Origin: an uncultured Selenomonadales bacterium
Lineage (GTDB): Bacteria > Bacillota > Negativicutes > Selenomonadales > Selenomonadaceae
Length of the DNA: 64,000 bases
NCBI GenBank assembly: GCA_947165295.1
Contig: CAMUZU010000002.1
Location: 1-64,000 of the forward strand
Direction: 5' to 3'
The notes beneath the pieces are model-generated. The model did no database searches. It was given only the letters and a program-made list of their open reading frames with translations, and had not been told where the DNA came from. Positions 26,073-34,212 of this stretch are shown one piece after another; the stretch's first letter is position 1; the number at the start of each line of letters is the position of its first letter. Position numbers and translations under genes: made by a program.

Positions 26073-27857
26073 TCAAAAGTTTTGGTCACGCGACGAAATC
26101 TTTTCCATGACGTAAACAATGAAGTCGTCAACCTTCATGTCGACGGCGTCTTTCGTGCCGTACTTGCGCACGGGCAAAATACCCGATTCGCGTTCCTTGT
26201 CGCCGATGACAATCGTGTACGGCGTCTTGGTGACTTGACTGTCGCGAATCTTCTTGCCGATTTTCTCGTTGCGGTCGTCCACTTCGGCGCGCAGATTTAA
26301 ATCGAAGAACTTGCGGTTGAGTTCGTGCGCAAAGTCGGCGTGAGCGTCGGTCACGGGCAAAAGTTTTATCTGCACGGGAGCCAGCCACGTCGGGAACGCG
26401 CCCGCGTAGTTTTCAATCAAAATGCCGATGAAGCGTTCGATTGAGCCGTAAACGACGCGGTGAACCATAATCGGGCGGTGTTTCTCGCCGTCCTCGCCGA
26501 TGTAATTCAAGTCGAATTTTTCGGGCAGCAACATGTCAAGCTGAATCGTGCCGCACTGCCACGTTCTGCCGATTGAGTCTTTAAGGTGGAAGTCAATCTT
26601 CGGGCCATAGAAAGCGCCGTCGCCCTCGTTGATGACGAAGTCAAGTCCGCGGTGTTCCAAAGCTTTGCGGAGCGCGTCGGTCGCAAGTTCCCAGGTCGCG
26701 TCGTCGCCCATTGAATTTTCGGGGCGCGTGGACAGTTCGGCTTTGTACGTCAATCCGAAGGTTTTATAAACTTCGTCGAACAAGTCAATCGTCCGCTGAA
26801 TTTCGGGCTCAACCTGCGCGGGAGTCATGAAGATATGCGCGTCGTCCTGCGTGAAGTTGCGCACTCTGAACAGCCCGTGGAGCACGCCGCTTTTTTCGTG
26901 GCGGTGAACAAGACCCAGTTCGCCCAAACGCAACGGCAAGTCGCGGTAGCTGTGAACGTGCGTGTTGTAAACCAACATGCCGCCGGGACAGTTCATGGGC
27001 TTGACGGCGTAGTCTTCCTCGTCAATCTTCGTGAAGTACATGTTTTCTTTGTAGTGATCCCAGTGACCCGAAGTTTCCCAAAGCTTGCGGTTGAGGATAA
27101 TCGGCGTTTTGATTTCGTGGTAACCGTAGCGGCGGTGAATTTCGCGCCAATAGTCAATCAGCTCGTTGCGAATCACCATGCCGTTCGGGTGGAAGAACGG
27201 GAAGCCGGGGCCTTCGTCGTGCAAGCTGAACAAGTCAAGCTCTTTGCCGAGTTTGCGGTGGTCGCGACGCGCCGCCTCTTCAAGCATGTGCAGATAATCT
27301 TTGAGTTCGTCCTTCGACGCAAACGCCGTGCCGTAAATGCGCTGAAGCATCTTGTTATGTTCGTCGCCGCGCCAGTAAGCACCCGCGATACTCATGAGTT
27401 TGAACGCTTTGACTTTGCCGGTTGATTCGACGTGAGGTCCCGCGCAAAGGTCGGTGAAGTCGCCCTGCGTGAACAGCGAAATTTCCGCGTCTTCGGGCAA
27501 CGCCTCGATGAGTTCGACTTTGTACGTTTCGCCTTCGTCGGCAAACTTCTTGAGCGCGTCGGCGCGATTGAGCGTCGAACGTTCAAGCTTGATGTTTTGC
27601 TTGACGATTGACTTCATTTCGCGTTCAATGTCGGCAAGGTCTTCGTCGGTGATTTTCTTGTCCGTGTCGATGTCATAGTAAAAGCCCGTGTCAATCGCGG
27701 GGCCGATTGCCAACTTGACAGCTTTGCCGTCCGCGCCGCCGTAGAGATGTTTAATCGCCTGCGCCATGATATGTGACGCGGTGTGTCGCAGGGCGTGCAG
27801 AGCCTCCGCGCCGTCGACTTCCGCCAAGCTGCCGTCTTTGGTGATGATTGTCGTCAT
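26073..27857 (-). CDS. thrS: Threonine--tRNA ligase lacking the TGS domain
   Basis: The product is 594 residues. The usual N-terminal TGS domain (about 60 residues) is absent: the editing-domain motif HTASH is at H25/H29, against about 73/77 in E. coli. The editing domain is otherwise intact (FTDLCAGPHV). The class II catalytic core has the zinc cysteine in MNCPGGM, motif 2 VHRHEKSGVLHGLFRVRNFTQDD (in parts) and motif 3 near MVHRVVYGSIERF. The anticodon-binding domain closes the protein. It charges tRNA-Thr. ATG 27857 has AAAGGAGG. A short leader of about 20 nt leaves no room for a T-box. Confidence 0.96.
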   Translation of the reverse strand: MTTIITKDGSLAEVDGAEALHALRHTASHIMAQAIKHLYGGADGKAVKLAIGPAIDTGFYYDIDTDKKITDEDLADIEREMKSIVKQNIKLERSTLNRADALKKFADEGETYKVELIEALPEDAEISLFTQGDFTDLCAGPHVESTGKVKAFKLMSIAGAYWRGDEHNKMLQRIYGTAFASKDELKDYLHMLEEAARRDHRKLGKELDLFSLHDEGPGFPFFHPNGMVIRNELIDYWREIHRRYGYHEIKTPIILNRKLWETSGHWDHYKENMYFTKIDEEDYAVKPMNCPGGMLVYNTHVHSYRDLPLRLGELGLVHRHEKSGVLHGLFRVRNFTQDDAHIFMTPAQVEPEIQRTIDLFDEVYKTFGLTYKAELSTRPENSMGDDATWELATDALRKALEHRGLDFVINEGDGAFYGPKIDFHLKDSIGRTWQCGTIQLDMLLPEKFDLNYIGEDGEKHRPIMVHRVVYGSIERFIGILIENYAGAFPTWLAPVQIKLLPVTDAHADFAHELNRKFFDLNLRAEVDDRNEKIGKKIRDSQVTKTPYTIVIGDKERESGILPVRKYGTKDAVDMKVDDFIVYVMEKISSRDQNF

Positions 27858-27883
27858 TTGTAATTGCCTCCTTTGATTGCCCG

Positions 27884-27912
27884 ATTATAACGCCGTCGAA
27901 TACAATTCGCAA
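27884..27912 (-). promoter_or_regulatory. Promoter of thrS
   Basis: On the minus strand, TTGCGA (27907-27912) and TATAAT (27884-27889) are separated by 17 bases. The start of transcription would be near 27877, about 20 bases before the ATG. Confidence 0.78.
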
Positions 27913-28023
27913 TGCGGGCGAACGCGATTAACTTTACATTAAACGTCAAGCGGATTTTCGGCGCGTCACGACAAGAGTTTTTTGCCCCCTTGCAGTCTAC
28001 GTGCAGGCTACCGTCAAACACAC

Positions 28024-28056
28024 AAAAAAGCCCTCTCCACGATTCGGAGAGGGTAA
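28024..28056 (-). terminator. Terminator of the prophage late operon
   Basis: On the minus strand, CCCTCTCCGAATCGTGGAGAGGG forms a perfect hairpin followed by CTTTTTT, about 10 bases past the endolysin stop. It marks the end of the late transcript. Confidence 0.88.
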
Positions 28057-28063
28057 TTTTCGT

Positions 28064-29002
28064 TTAATCCCACCAGACGATGTGCGAGCCGATACCGCCG
28101 TCGCGAACGTCCACGTGAATAAACCACGCGCCGCCACCGTCAAGCGGCGGATAAAAGCCCGTGCCGTCGAAGTCAATGCTCTCGACAAGCTCACGCGCAC
28201 GGTCAAAGCCGATTTCGGGTATCGTGATGTCCGCCGCAGTGCCCAACACGTGCTGAGAATTCGGAACGCCGCCAACTTCTGCATTGTGTGTCGGACAACG
28301 ATAAGCGCAGTTCAGATGAATTGACTTGCCCGCTTTCGCACGGAGCTGTTCAAGCAGTTCGACAAGTCGCGGGTCAATCTTATCCGCGCCGCGCCCGCAG
28401 CAGTGACACACGAATTCGCTTTTAGCAAAGTGTTCGCTGAACTTGTCCGCTGAAATTTTCTTCGGCAAATCGACAACGTCGGGCAACGGTTTCATGTTCT
28501 GAAAGTAGTCCGTGACGCCGCGAGCAATCGCACGGGCAAAGTCGTCTTCGCGGTCAACCAAAAGTTTCGCGTCGTCGGGATTGTCGATGAACGCCGTTTC
28601 AACCAACACTGCGGGCGCGTCCGTATGTTTGAGTACGTAAAGTCGTTCGCCTACTTTGACGCCGCGATTGACGACGGGCAACGAATTCACCAGCTGATTC
28701 TGAATACATTCGGCAAGACGCGTGCTCTTCGCTCCGCCCGACGTGAAAGTTTCCGTGCCTTTAGCCGAGCCCGTCGCCGCGTTGCAGTGAATGCTGACGA
28801 ATAAGTCCGCTTTCCACGAGTTGGCGTCGAAACAAATTTCGCCGAGTCCGTCGAACTGGAACAGCTTCACGTCGTAACCGACAGCACGAAGATAGCCTTC
28901 GACGCGCTTGCCAATCTTCAAGACAACGTCGGCTTCGCTAAGTCCGTTACCGCACGCGCCGGGGTCGTTCCCGCCGTGACCGGGATTGATGAAAATCTTC
29001 AT
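28064..29002 (-). CDS. Phage endolysin: amidase_3 plus M15 peptidase
   Basis: The product is 312 residues with two lytic domains. Residues 1-170 are an N-acetylmuramoyl-L-alanine amidase (FINPGHGGNDPGA with the first zinc His, SIHCNA with the second, catalytic Glu in VETAFIDN). Residues 190-312 are a zinc D-Ala-D-Ala carboxypeptidase/endopeptidase of the M15 type (CAYRCPTHN, then SQHVLGTAADI giving HxxxxxxD, and HVDV as last ligand). No signal peptide is present, so release needs a holin. ATG 29002 has AAGGAG overlapping the stop of the upstream gene. It is the last gene of the late operon. Confidence 0.93.
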   Translation of the reverse strand: MKIFINPGHGGNDPGACGNGLSEADVVLKIGKRVEGYLRAVGYDVKLFQFDGLGEICFDANSWKADLFVSIHCNAATGSAKGTETFTSGGAKSTRLAECIQNQLVNSLPVVNRGVKVGERLYVLKHTDAPAVLVETAFIDNPDDAKLLVDREDDFARAIARGVTDYFQNMKPLPDVVDLPKKISADKFSEHFAKSEFVCHCCGRGADKIDPRLVELLEQLRAKAGKSIHLNCAYRCPTHNAEVGGVPNSQHVLGTAADITIPEIGFDRARELVESIDFDGTGFYPPLDGGGAWFIHVDVRDGGIGSHIVWWD

Positions 29003-29015
29003 GACGAATCACTCC

Positions 29016-30176
29016 TTACAAGTAGTCTTCGGCTGTCGGCGGCGTGAAGTCGGAAGTCCACAACGCTTGTCCTCTGAACACCCTGAAGTGGTCGATTGAG
29101 CCTATCGCAGGCTTCTCGCCGTTTTGCCCCGCGCCGAGCCAATAAGGAGCTGGGAGTGCCAGGTTTATTGACAAGGTAATGTCCAGAACGCCGTCAATAA
29201 ACACCCAGACATTGTTGCCGCTTTGCAAACCGGCATATGCGATATGATGGCGCGTGCCCGGCGTGATTGCGATTTGCCCTTTAGCTCTTTCGGTTCCGTC
29301 ATATACAAGGCGCAGAGTAGAACTGGCGGCAGAAACGAGAAGCTGATAGCTGGCAGCAAACAAACAATAATCGCGTGAGATATTGCTTGGCGTGAACCAA
29401 AAATCAACCGTGAAATCAAAATCGTAACCTTTAGGTGTCGAGGTATTCAAGTAACTTGAACCATCGAGATACAGCGCGCCGTCGACAATCGTCGGGTTGC
29501 CCGTCGTCGCCCACACGTTCCCACAGGCGTCCATTGTCGGCGAAACGTTGAGCGGTAGGTAAGCCGCCAAGTTTGAGTTGTCGCCCCTGTAAGTAATTCG
29601 GTCGTAGTTGAACGAGTAGTTGAAGTTGCCCTTGTGAAGGTTGAGCGTCGGAACGTCGTTGTTGACTTCGTACCAAACGCCGCCGTCGTTCGAGACACTT
29701 GCCGTGCCGAGGACGTAAGTGTTGGGCGTGACGGTCACGAGCGGGGCACTTGCGCCGCCGAGGTAAGTGATGTTGTCGTAAACGAAGTTGTATTCATAAT
29801 CGCCGTGGCGGAGTTTAAGGACGGGTGAGTCGTTGAACGTGTCCTGCCAAAAACCGCCTTCGACGCTTGAAACTGCCGAGCCGATGACGTAATCGACGGC
29901 ACCGCCCGACGAGCCGCTTTCGACAGTCGCCCAAACACCGTCGCCGCGAAGGAATTTCGATTCATCGCCTGCTTGCGGCGCGGGAACCAAACCGCTGATA
30001 CCGCCCGCGATTGACGTTGCGCCAGTGAAGTCGTCGTAATTCGGGGAACTTAGCCCGCCCAGTTCAGCGGCGACGGCTTCGGTCACGTCGAGAATTTCGC
30101 GCAAGGTGTAACGTTTCGCCGCGTTGGCAAGTTCTTCAAGATGTCGACTTCGCGCCGCGTTTTGTCCGTTGTTCAT
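29016..30176 (-). CDS. Phage fibre-type protein with C-terminal LamG-like domain
   Basis: The product is 386 residues. The N-terminal 60 residues are helical and oligomerisation-like. Residues 90-200 contain two related beta repeats (SVEGGFWQDTFNDSPVLKLR and SVSNDGGVWYEVNNDVPTLN), each followed by an F(V/N)YD-(N/R)ITY-(L/R)G turn. Residues 225-386 are a concanavalin/LamG jelly roll (GSSYLNTSTPKGYDFDFTVD, IDHFRVFRGQALWTSDFTPP), a fold that often binds sugars. Its place next to the endolysin suits a receptor-binding or tail-spike role (inference). ATG 30176 has GGAGG upstream. Confidence 0.78.
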   Translation of the reverse strand: MNNGQNAARSRHLEELANAAKRYTLREILDVTEAVAAELGGLSSPNYDDFTGATSIAGGISGLVPAPQAGDESKFLRGDGVWATVESGSSGGAVDYVIGSAVSSVEGGFWQDTFNDSPVLKLRHGDYEYNFVYDNITYLGGASAPLVTVTPNTYVLGTASVSNDGGVWYEVNNDVPTLNLHKGNFNYSFNYDRITYRGDNSNLAAYLPLNVSPTMDACGNVWATTGNPTIVDGALYLDGSSYLNTSTPKGYDFDFTVDFWFTPSNISRDYCLFAASYQLLVSAASSTLRLVYDGTERAKGQIAITPGTRHHIAYAGLQSGNNVWVFIDGVLDITLSINLALPAPYWLGAGQNGEKPAIGSIDHFRVFRGQALWTSDFTPPTAEDYL

Positions 30177-30245
30177 GTGAATCGCCTCCGAAAAACAAAC
30201 GGGCGAAGTCCGAAACTCCGCCCGCCGTTCAGGGAAAGTTTAAGT

Positions 30246-30899
30246 TCAGCTTGCCGCGCCGAACACGTCCGTAATCATCGCGTTAATGTCCGCGTCGGGC
30301 GCGAAAGTGACGCCGCTGTCGGTCAAGTTGCCGTTGGCGTCAAGCCCCGCAAGGTTACCCGCCGTCGCGCCGGAAACTTTGTCCGCCTTGCCGCTGATGT
30401 CGACATGCAAGCCGTCATTTTGGAGCGTGAGGGCATTGTTCGCCGCCGCCGAGATTTTCACGTTGACGCTGTAGCCGTTGATGTTAATCGAGTTATCCGC
30501 CGCCGTGTACGTGTCGACGAGATACTCCACGTTGACAAAGCTGTAAGTCAACGTCGGATTGGTTTCCTTATCGCCTTTGACCGCCAGCACGAAGACGGGC
30601 TTACCGTCGAGATTCGGATTCGTTGCGCCGGGATAAGTCGCCGCACTGAACGCGAAGTTCGGCTCGAATTTGGTTTGCAACTGGTCGAGGAAAATTTCTT
30701 CGGGGAAGTCGAAGGTTGCCGCAGCCGTGCCGCTTGCGTCGGTCGACGTGAAGAAACTGACGGTGTTGCCGCTGACCGAAAGCGATTTAAACGCCGTGCC
30801 GATTTTGGTATCGAGGGCGTCAAGTTCGGTCTTCGTGCGTTGCGCCAAAGATTTAAGCGCGCTTACCTTCACGGCATTGTTGAGATCGTAATCAGACAT
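30246..30899 (-). CDS. Phage virion accessory protein with terminal DINAM(I)xxVFG motif
   Basis: The product is 217 residues. It starts with a helical region (VKVSALKSLAQRTKTELDAL), then a beta-rich middle, and ends with PDADINAMITDVFGAAS. That closing motif recurs in the proteins at 30975, 36650 and 37055. I chose ATG 30899 because GGAGG (complement of 30908-30912) precedes it, while upstream in-frame starts have none. It is probably a fibre- or baseplate-associated protein; the function is not recognised. Confidence 0.68.
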   Translation of the reverse strand: MSDYDLNNAVKVSALKSLAQRTKTELDALDTKIGTAFKSLSVSGNTVSFFTSTDASGTAAATFDFPEEIFLDQLQTKFEPNFAFSAATYPGATNPNLDGKPVFVLAVKGDKETNPTLTYSFVNVEYLVDTYTAADNSININGYSVNVKISAAANNALTLQNDGLHVDISGKADKVSGATAGNLAGLDANGNLTDSGVTFAPDADINAMITDVFGAAS

Positions 30900-30974
30900 T
30901 TGTTTCATCCTCCAAAATAATTTATTCAACGCCGCGTGTCCGTCTGCAGCCGAAGAGCGACGCCGAAGTTCAAT

Positions 30975-31208
30975 TTAACTGCCAAAGACTTCCGCAAGCA
31001 TGGAATTGACTTGCTCGTCCGTGGCGAAAGTGTGACCGCCGAAGTTCGCCGTCAATTCGGCGAGAGAATTTTTTTGCGCGTCGGTGAAGTCGTTCGTCGA
31101 AAGAACTTTGTCACCGTCTTTGCGGACAAAAGTCGCGGCGTTCGCAATGTCTTGCAACGTTTTGAACGCCGTCAAAGCCGCCAAGTCGATAACTTTGGGA
31201 TTCGCCAT
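30975..31208 (-). CDS. Small phage protein of the LxxFKxxQDxAN family
   Basis: The product is 77 residues. The N-terminus, KVIDLAALTAFKTLQDIAN, matches the beginnings of the 36650 and 37055 proteins, and the end, EQVNSMLAEVFGS, matches the closing motif of the 30246 protein. It thus looks like the two ends of the larger family members with the middle domain missing. ATG 31208 has TAGGAGG upstream. Role unknown; a virion adaptor is possible. Confidence 0.7.
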   Translation of the reverse strand: MANPKVIDLAALTAFKTLQDIANAATFVRKDGDKVLSTNDFTDAQKNSLAELTANFGGHTFATDEQVNSMLAEVFGS

Positions 31209-31220
31209 GATTCAAACCTC

Positions 31221-31454
31221 CTAAGTTTTCTTGTCGAACGGCGGTGGTTTGGATTTATCTTCGTGCGGCGGTTGCTTCGTCTTTTCGGCAAGACTTCTGC
31301 CCATGTAACCGACCAAACCGGTCACAATCGTGCCGCCAATTTCCATCGGCAAAGTTTCGCACCCGCACAGCAACGCGCAGAATTGCCCGACTATGAAAAC
31401 CATCAGCGTGGTTATCAAGCCCGTGCCGAGTATTTTATCCGTATCCCAGCCCAT
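31221..31454 (-). CDS. Small phage membrane protein, holin candidate
   Basis: The product is 77 residues with two hydrophobic segments (about 10-31 and 38-52) and a Pro/Lys-rich, charged C-terminal tail, a holin-like layout. ATG 31454 has a strong GAGGAGGCG site located inside the end of the upstream gene, and the two genes overlap by 20 bases. It lies in a trio of small membrane genes two genes upstream of receptor-type proteins and the endolysin. Confidence 0.72.
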   Translation of the reverse strand: MGWDTDKILGTGLITTLMVFIVGQFCALLCGCETLPMEIGGTIVTGLVGYMGRSLAEKTKQPPHEDKSKPPPFDKKT

Positions 31455-31638
31455 ATCGTCGCCTCCTCAAAGTTTCGCGGATGTCATGCAACAGGTTGAT
31501 GACGTTCATTGCGCCGAACAAAAGCACAAGCGAAATTCCGCACCAACCCGCAGTCAAGTCGCCGCTTATGAATCCGCCGACGCTCAAAAGGAACGCCGCG
31601 AACAAAGCAAAAATCAACGTCAAGTCAAGCCGTTGCAT
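31435..31638 (-). CDS. Small phage membrane protein, second holin-type gene
   Basis: The product is 67 residues with two membrane segments (about 6-25 and 30-50) and a highly basic tail (RETLRRRRYG). I chose ATG 31638 because AGGAGG precedes it; the longer in-frame alternative encodes an unrelated Ser/Arg-rich stretch. It overlaps the upstream 31625 gene by 14 bases and the downstream 31221 gene by 20, so the three are translationally coupled. It could be a holin or antiholin. Confidence 0.7.
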   Translation of the reverse strand: MQRLDLTLIFALFAAFLLSVGGFISGDLTAGWCGISLVLLFGAMNVINLLHDIRETLRRRRYGLGYG

Positions 31639-31900
31639 GGTTAGAGGCCTCCTTGCGCAAGAATTCGTCGATACGGTCGTGCGCCTTCTGCAACGCGTAA
31701 GCAAGCTCTTTGACTTTGCCTTCAAGCTGATTGAGCCGCTCATTGTTGCGTTTCAAGTCTTCGCGAAGGTCGACAATAACGTCGCCAAGTTGCCGAATCG
31801 AATCATTTAGCGGACGAATCACAATGTAATTGAACAACATGCCGCAAAAGCTCAAGACAATCGTAAGTTGTGCCGCCTGTTCAAGCCAAGCCCAATCCAT
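31625..31900 (-). CDS. XhlA-like phage protein (membrane segment plus coiled coil)
   Basis: The product is 91 residues: one membrane segment near residues 8-28 (AQLTIVLSFCGMLFNYIVI), then a coiled coil (IRQLGDVIVDLREDLKRNNE, LEGKVKELAYALQKAHDRID). The layout is like the hemolysin XhlA family that accompanies holins, although XhlA usually has its membrane segment at the C-terminus. ATG 31900 is only 4 bases after the tail-fibre stop; the ribosome binding site is weak (GGGTG). Confidence 0.65.
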   Translation of the reverse strand: MDWAWLEQAAQLTIVLSFCGMLFNYIVIRPLNDSIRQLGDVIVDLREDLKRNNERLNQLEGKVKELAYALQKAHDRIDEFLRKEASNHATA

Positions 31901-31904
31901 AAAA

Positions 31905-34196
31905 TCACCCGCTTCCGGCGTCGAAGATGACGTAGGAGGAATTGCCCACGTGCAAGAGCAATCGCGGTTTATCGTTGTCGGTATTGAGGTATAACAAGCC
32001 CGTTGTAACAAAACTCGAATTACTTCTGAGATAAAACCCAGTTAATGTCGGGTAGCCGTCAAAGGTTAAGTTGCCGCTGATTGTCGATTGGGCAGCATTG
32101 ATTGTGGCGTAGCTCAAATCGCTTGACGTGGAATTTGCAGTGAACCCGTCTCTCAATTCCAGTTTGTCTGTGAAGATTAATTTGCCACCGATGTTCGAGT
32201 AGTTATCCGTAAAAGTTAAGTTCCCCTTGACTTTGACGGCCGCGCTCGCCGCGTCGATTGAAGCCCCGCTCAGGGTGATTTTTGCGCTCGTTGCGTCGAT
32301 TGTCGCGTTGCGCTCATTGACGTTTGCCCCGTTTGCGTAGATTGTGGCGTCACCGAAATAGCTTTGCACGGAACCTGCGTTGAAGCCGTTGCCGAATATT
32401 GCGTTGCCCGTGAACCATGCTGTGCCCGTGATTGTCGGAGAGCCGCTGATAGTTGCGTTAGTTGCGTTGATTGACGCACCCCACGCACCGATTTTGGAAC
32501 CTTCCGCGTCGATAGTTGCGTAGCGCAAATCGCTTGGCCTGTAACTTGAAGTAAAGCCGGCGCTTAAAGTCGGTTGACCTGTAAAAGTCAGCCCGCCGTT
32601 GATTGTCGCATTCGTCGCGTCGATAGTTGCGTACGTCAAATCGCTTGATACGGAACGTGCGCTGAAGCCGTCGTTAAATTGCGGCTTGCCTGTAAACGTC
32701 GTATAGCCCGAAAGTGTCGGCGTGCCCGTGAACGTCGGACTGCCGCTGATAGTCGCGTTAGTCGCGTCGATTGAAGCACTCCACGCGTTGGTTTTTGAGT
32801 TCGACATGTCGATTCGAGAAAGATTCGCGTCGATTTCCGAGCCAAATACAGTGATTGAGCTGTTAGTCGCATCGATTGACGCAGAACGTGCATTGAATCC
32901 GCCGCTTAAAGTCGGCTTGCCCGTGAATTTTGGGTTGCCTGTGAATTGTGTGTCACCCGAAAGCGTCATGTTGCCGCTGAAGTTAGGGGCACCGGCAAAG
33001 ACCGGGTTGCCCGAAAACGTCATGTTACCTGCGACAGTCGCGTTCGTCGCATTTATTGAACTGTCGGCGGCGTTGATTGACGCGTAACCCGCATTTATTG
33101 AAGCCCTTCTTGCGTTGATTGTGGAGCCTGACAAATCGCTTGACGTGTTACTTGCATTGAATCCGCCGCTTAAAACTGGCTTGCCCGTAAACGTCGGATT
33201 GCCTGAAAGCGTCGGGTTGCCCGCAATTGCGCCCGTGACTGTCGCGTTAGACGCATTGATTGAACTGTTGCTTGCGTTGATTGTGGCGTAGCTCAAATCG
33301 CTTGCAATTGACTTGGAGACGAAGCCGCCGCTCAATGTCGGCTTGCCGGTGAACGTGGGGTTACCTGAAAGCGTCGGATTGCCGCTGAAAATAGGGTTCC
33401 CGCTGATTGTCGCCGAAGGCTTCGAGGAGATTGTTCCGCCCGTGTCTATTGAAGCACCGGTTGCGTCGATTGAACTGTTGGTGGCTCTGATTGAACTGTT
33501 GTATACGTTGATTGTGGCGTAGCTCAAATCGCTTGACGCTGAACTTGCATTGAATCCGCCGCTCAATGTCGGTTTGCCTGTGAACGTGGGTTTACCACTG
33601 AACTCAGGATTGCCGCCGATTGTCGCTCTGTACGCACCTGTGCCTGCGTCGATTGACGTGTTGCGTGCATCTATTGTGGCGTTGTACGCACTGATGCTTG
33701 CACTGTTTGCGTTGATTGAGCTACTGCTTACTTTGATTGAACTGTTGCCCGAATTGACAGTTGCGTGTCTTAAATCGCTTTCAACGGACTTGGAAACAAA
33801 ACCTCCGCTCAACGTTACTTGTTCGGTGAATTTGTTCGATGTCGAAGACGTTGAGCCGCCGAGCCCGTCGAGTTTCGCCTTATCGGACGCGCTCATCAAG
33901 CCGGCATTAACCGTCGTGGCAAGGTCGTAAGTAGTATCTTGAATCAAGTAAGTGTCGGTCGTGCCCGCGCCGCTGGTGATTGAAAGCGTCGAACCGTCAA
34001 CGGCAATGCTCTGCACACAATCCGCCGCCATTGCGTCAATCTTGCCGTCAAGCGCAGAAATTGAATCGGTCACGTCCGCCGCGAAGTTTTGACGCGCAAC
34101 CATCTCGCTGTTGATTTTGGTATTCAGCGCGCCGTGCGAAGTTTTGACGTTGTCGACGAGCCGCTTGGAGCCGTTTTGGTCAAGATATTTCGCCAT
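31905..34196 (-). CDS. Repeat-built phage tail fibre
   Basis: The product is 763 residues. The N-terminus (MAKYLDQNGSKRLVDNVK) resembles the start of the small LxxFKxxQD proteins and is probably the attachment part. From about residue 115 the chain is made of larger repeats: a (F)TGKPTLSGGF-type cap, then SSDLxYATI, then a variable number of seven-residue steps (NSSIxAT, ASINAxY). At least six large repeats are visible, with different numbers of steps each. This predicts a trimeric beta-solenoid shaft. No catalytic site is seen. It is the longest structural gene apart from the giant protein, placed after the capsid gene. Confidence 0.82.
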   Translation of the reverse strand: MAKYLDQNGSKRLVDNVKTSHGALNTKINSEMVARQNFAADVTDSISALDGKIDAMAADCVQSIAVDGSTLSITSGAGTTDTYLIQDTTYDLATTVNAGLMSASDKAKLDGLGGSTSSTSNKFTEQVTLSGGFVSKSVESDLRHATVNSGNSSIKVSSSSINANSASISAYNATIDARNTSIDAGTGAYRATIGGNPEFSGKPTFTGKPTLSGGFNASSASSDLSYATINVYNSSIRATNSSIDATGASIDTGGTISSKPSATISGNPIFSGNPTLSGNPTFTGKPTLSGGFVSKSIASDLSYATINASNSSINASNATVTGAIAGNPTLSGNPTFTGKPVLSGGFNASNTSSDLSGSTINARRASINAGYASINAADSSINATNATVAGNMTFSGNPVFAGAPNFSGNMTLSGDTQFTGNPKFTGKPTLSGGFNARSASIDATNSSITVFGSEIDANLSRIDMSNSKTNAWSASIDATNATISGSPTFTGTPTLSGYTTFTGKPQFNDGFSARSVSSDLTYATIDATNATINGGLTFTGQPTLSAGFTSSYRPSDLRYATIDAEGSKIGAWGASINATNATISGSPTITGTAWFTGNAIFGNGFNAGSVQSYFGDATIYANGANVNERNATIDATSAKITLSGASIDAASAAVKVKGNLTFTDNYSNIGGKLIFTDKLELRDGFTANSTSSDLSYATINAAQSTISGNLTFDGYPTLTGFYLRSNSSFVTTGLLYLNTDNDKPRLLLHVGNSSYVIFDAGSG

Positions 34197-34212
34197 AGCT
34201 AATCACCCCGAA

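Noticed and set aside
27858..27912. T-box riboswitch ahead of thrS.
   Set aside because: The promoter leaves a leader of only about 20 nt, and no T-box sequence or terminator/antiterminator is present between promoter and start.
27913..28063. tRNA gene as prophage attachment site.
   Set aside because: No cloverleaf could be formed from this stretch on either strand.
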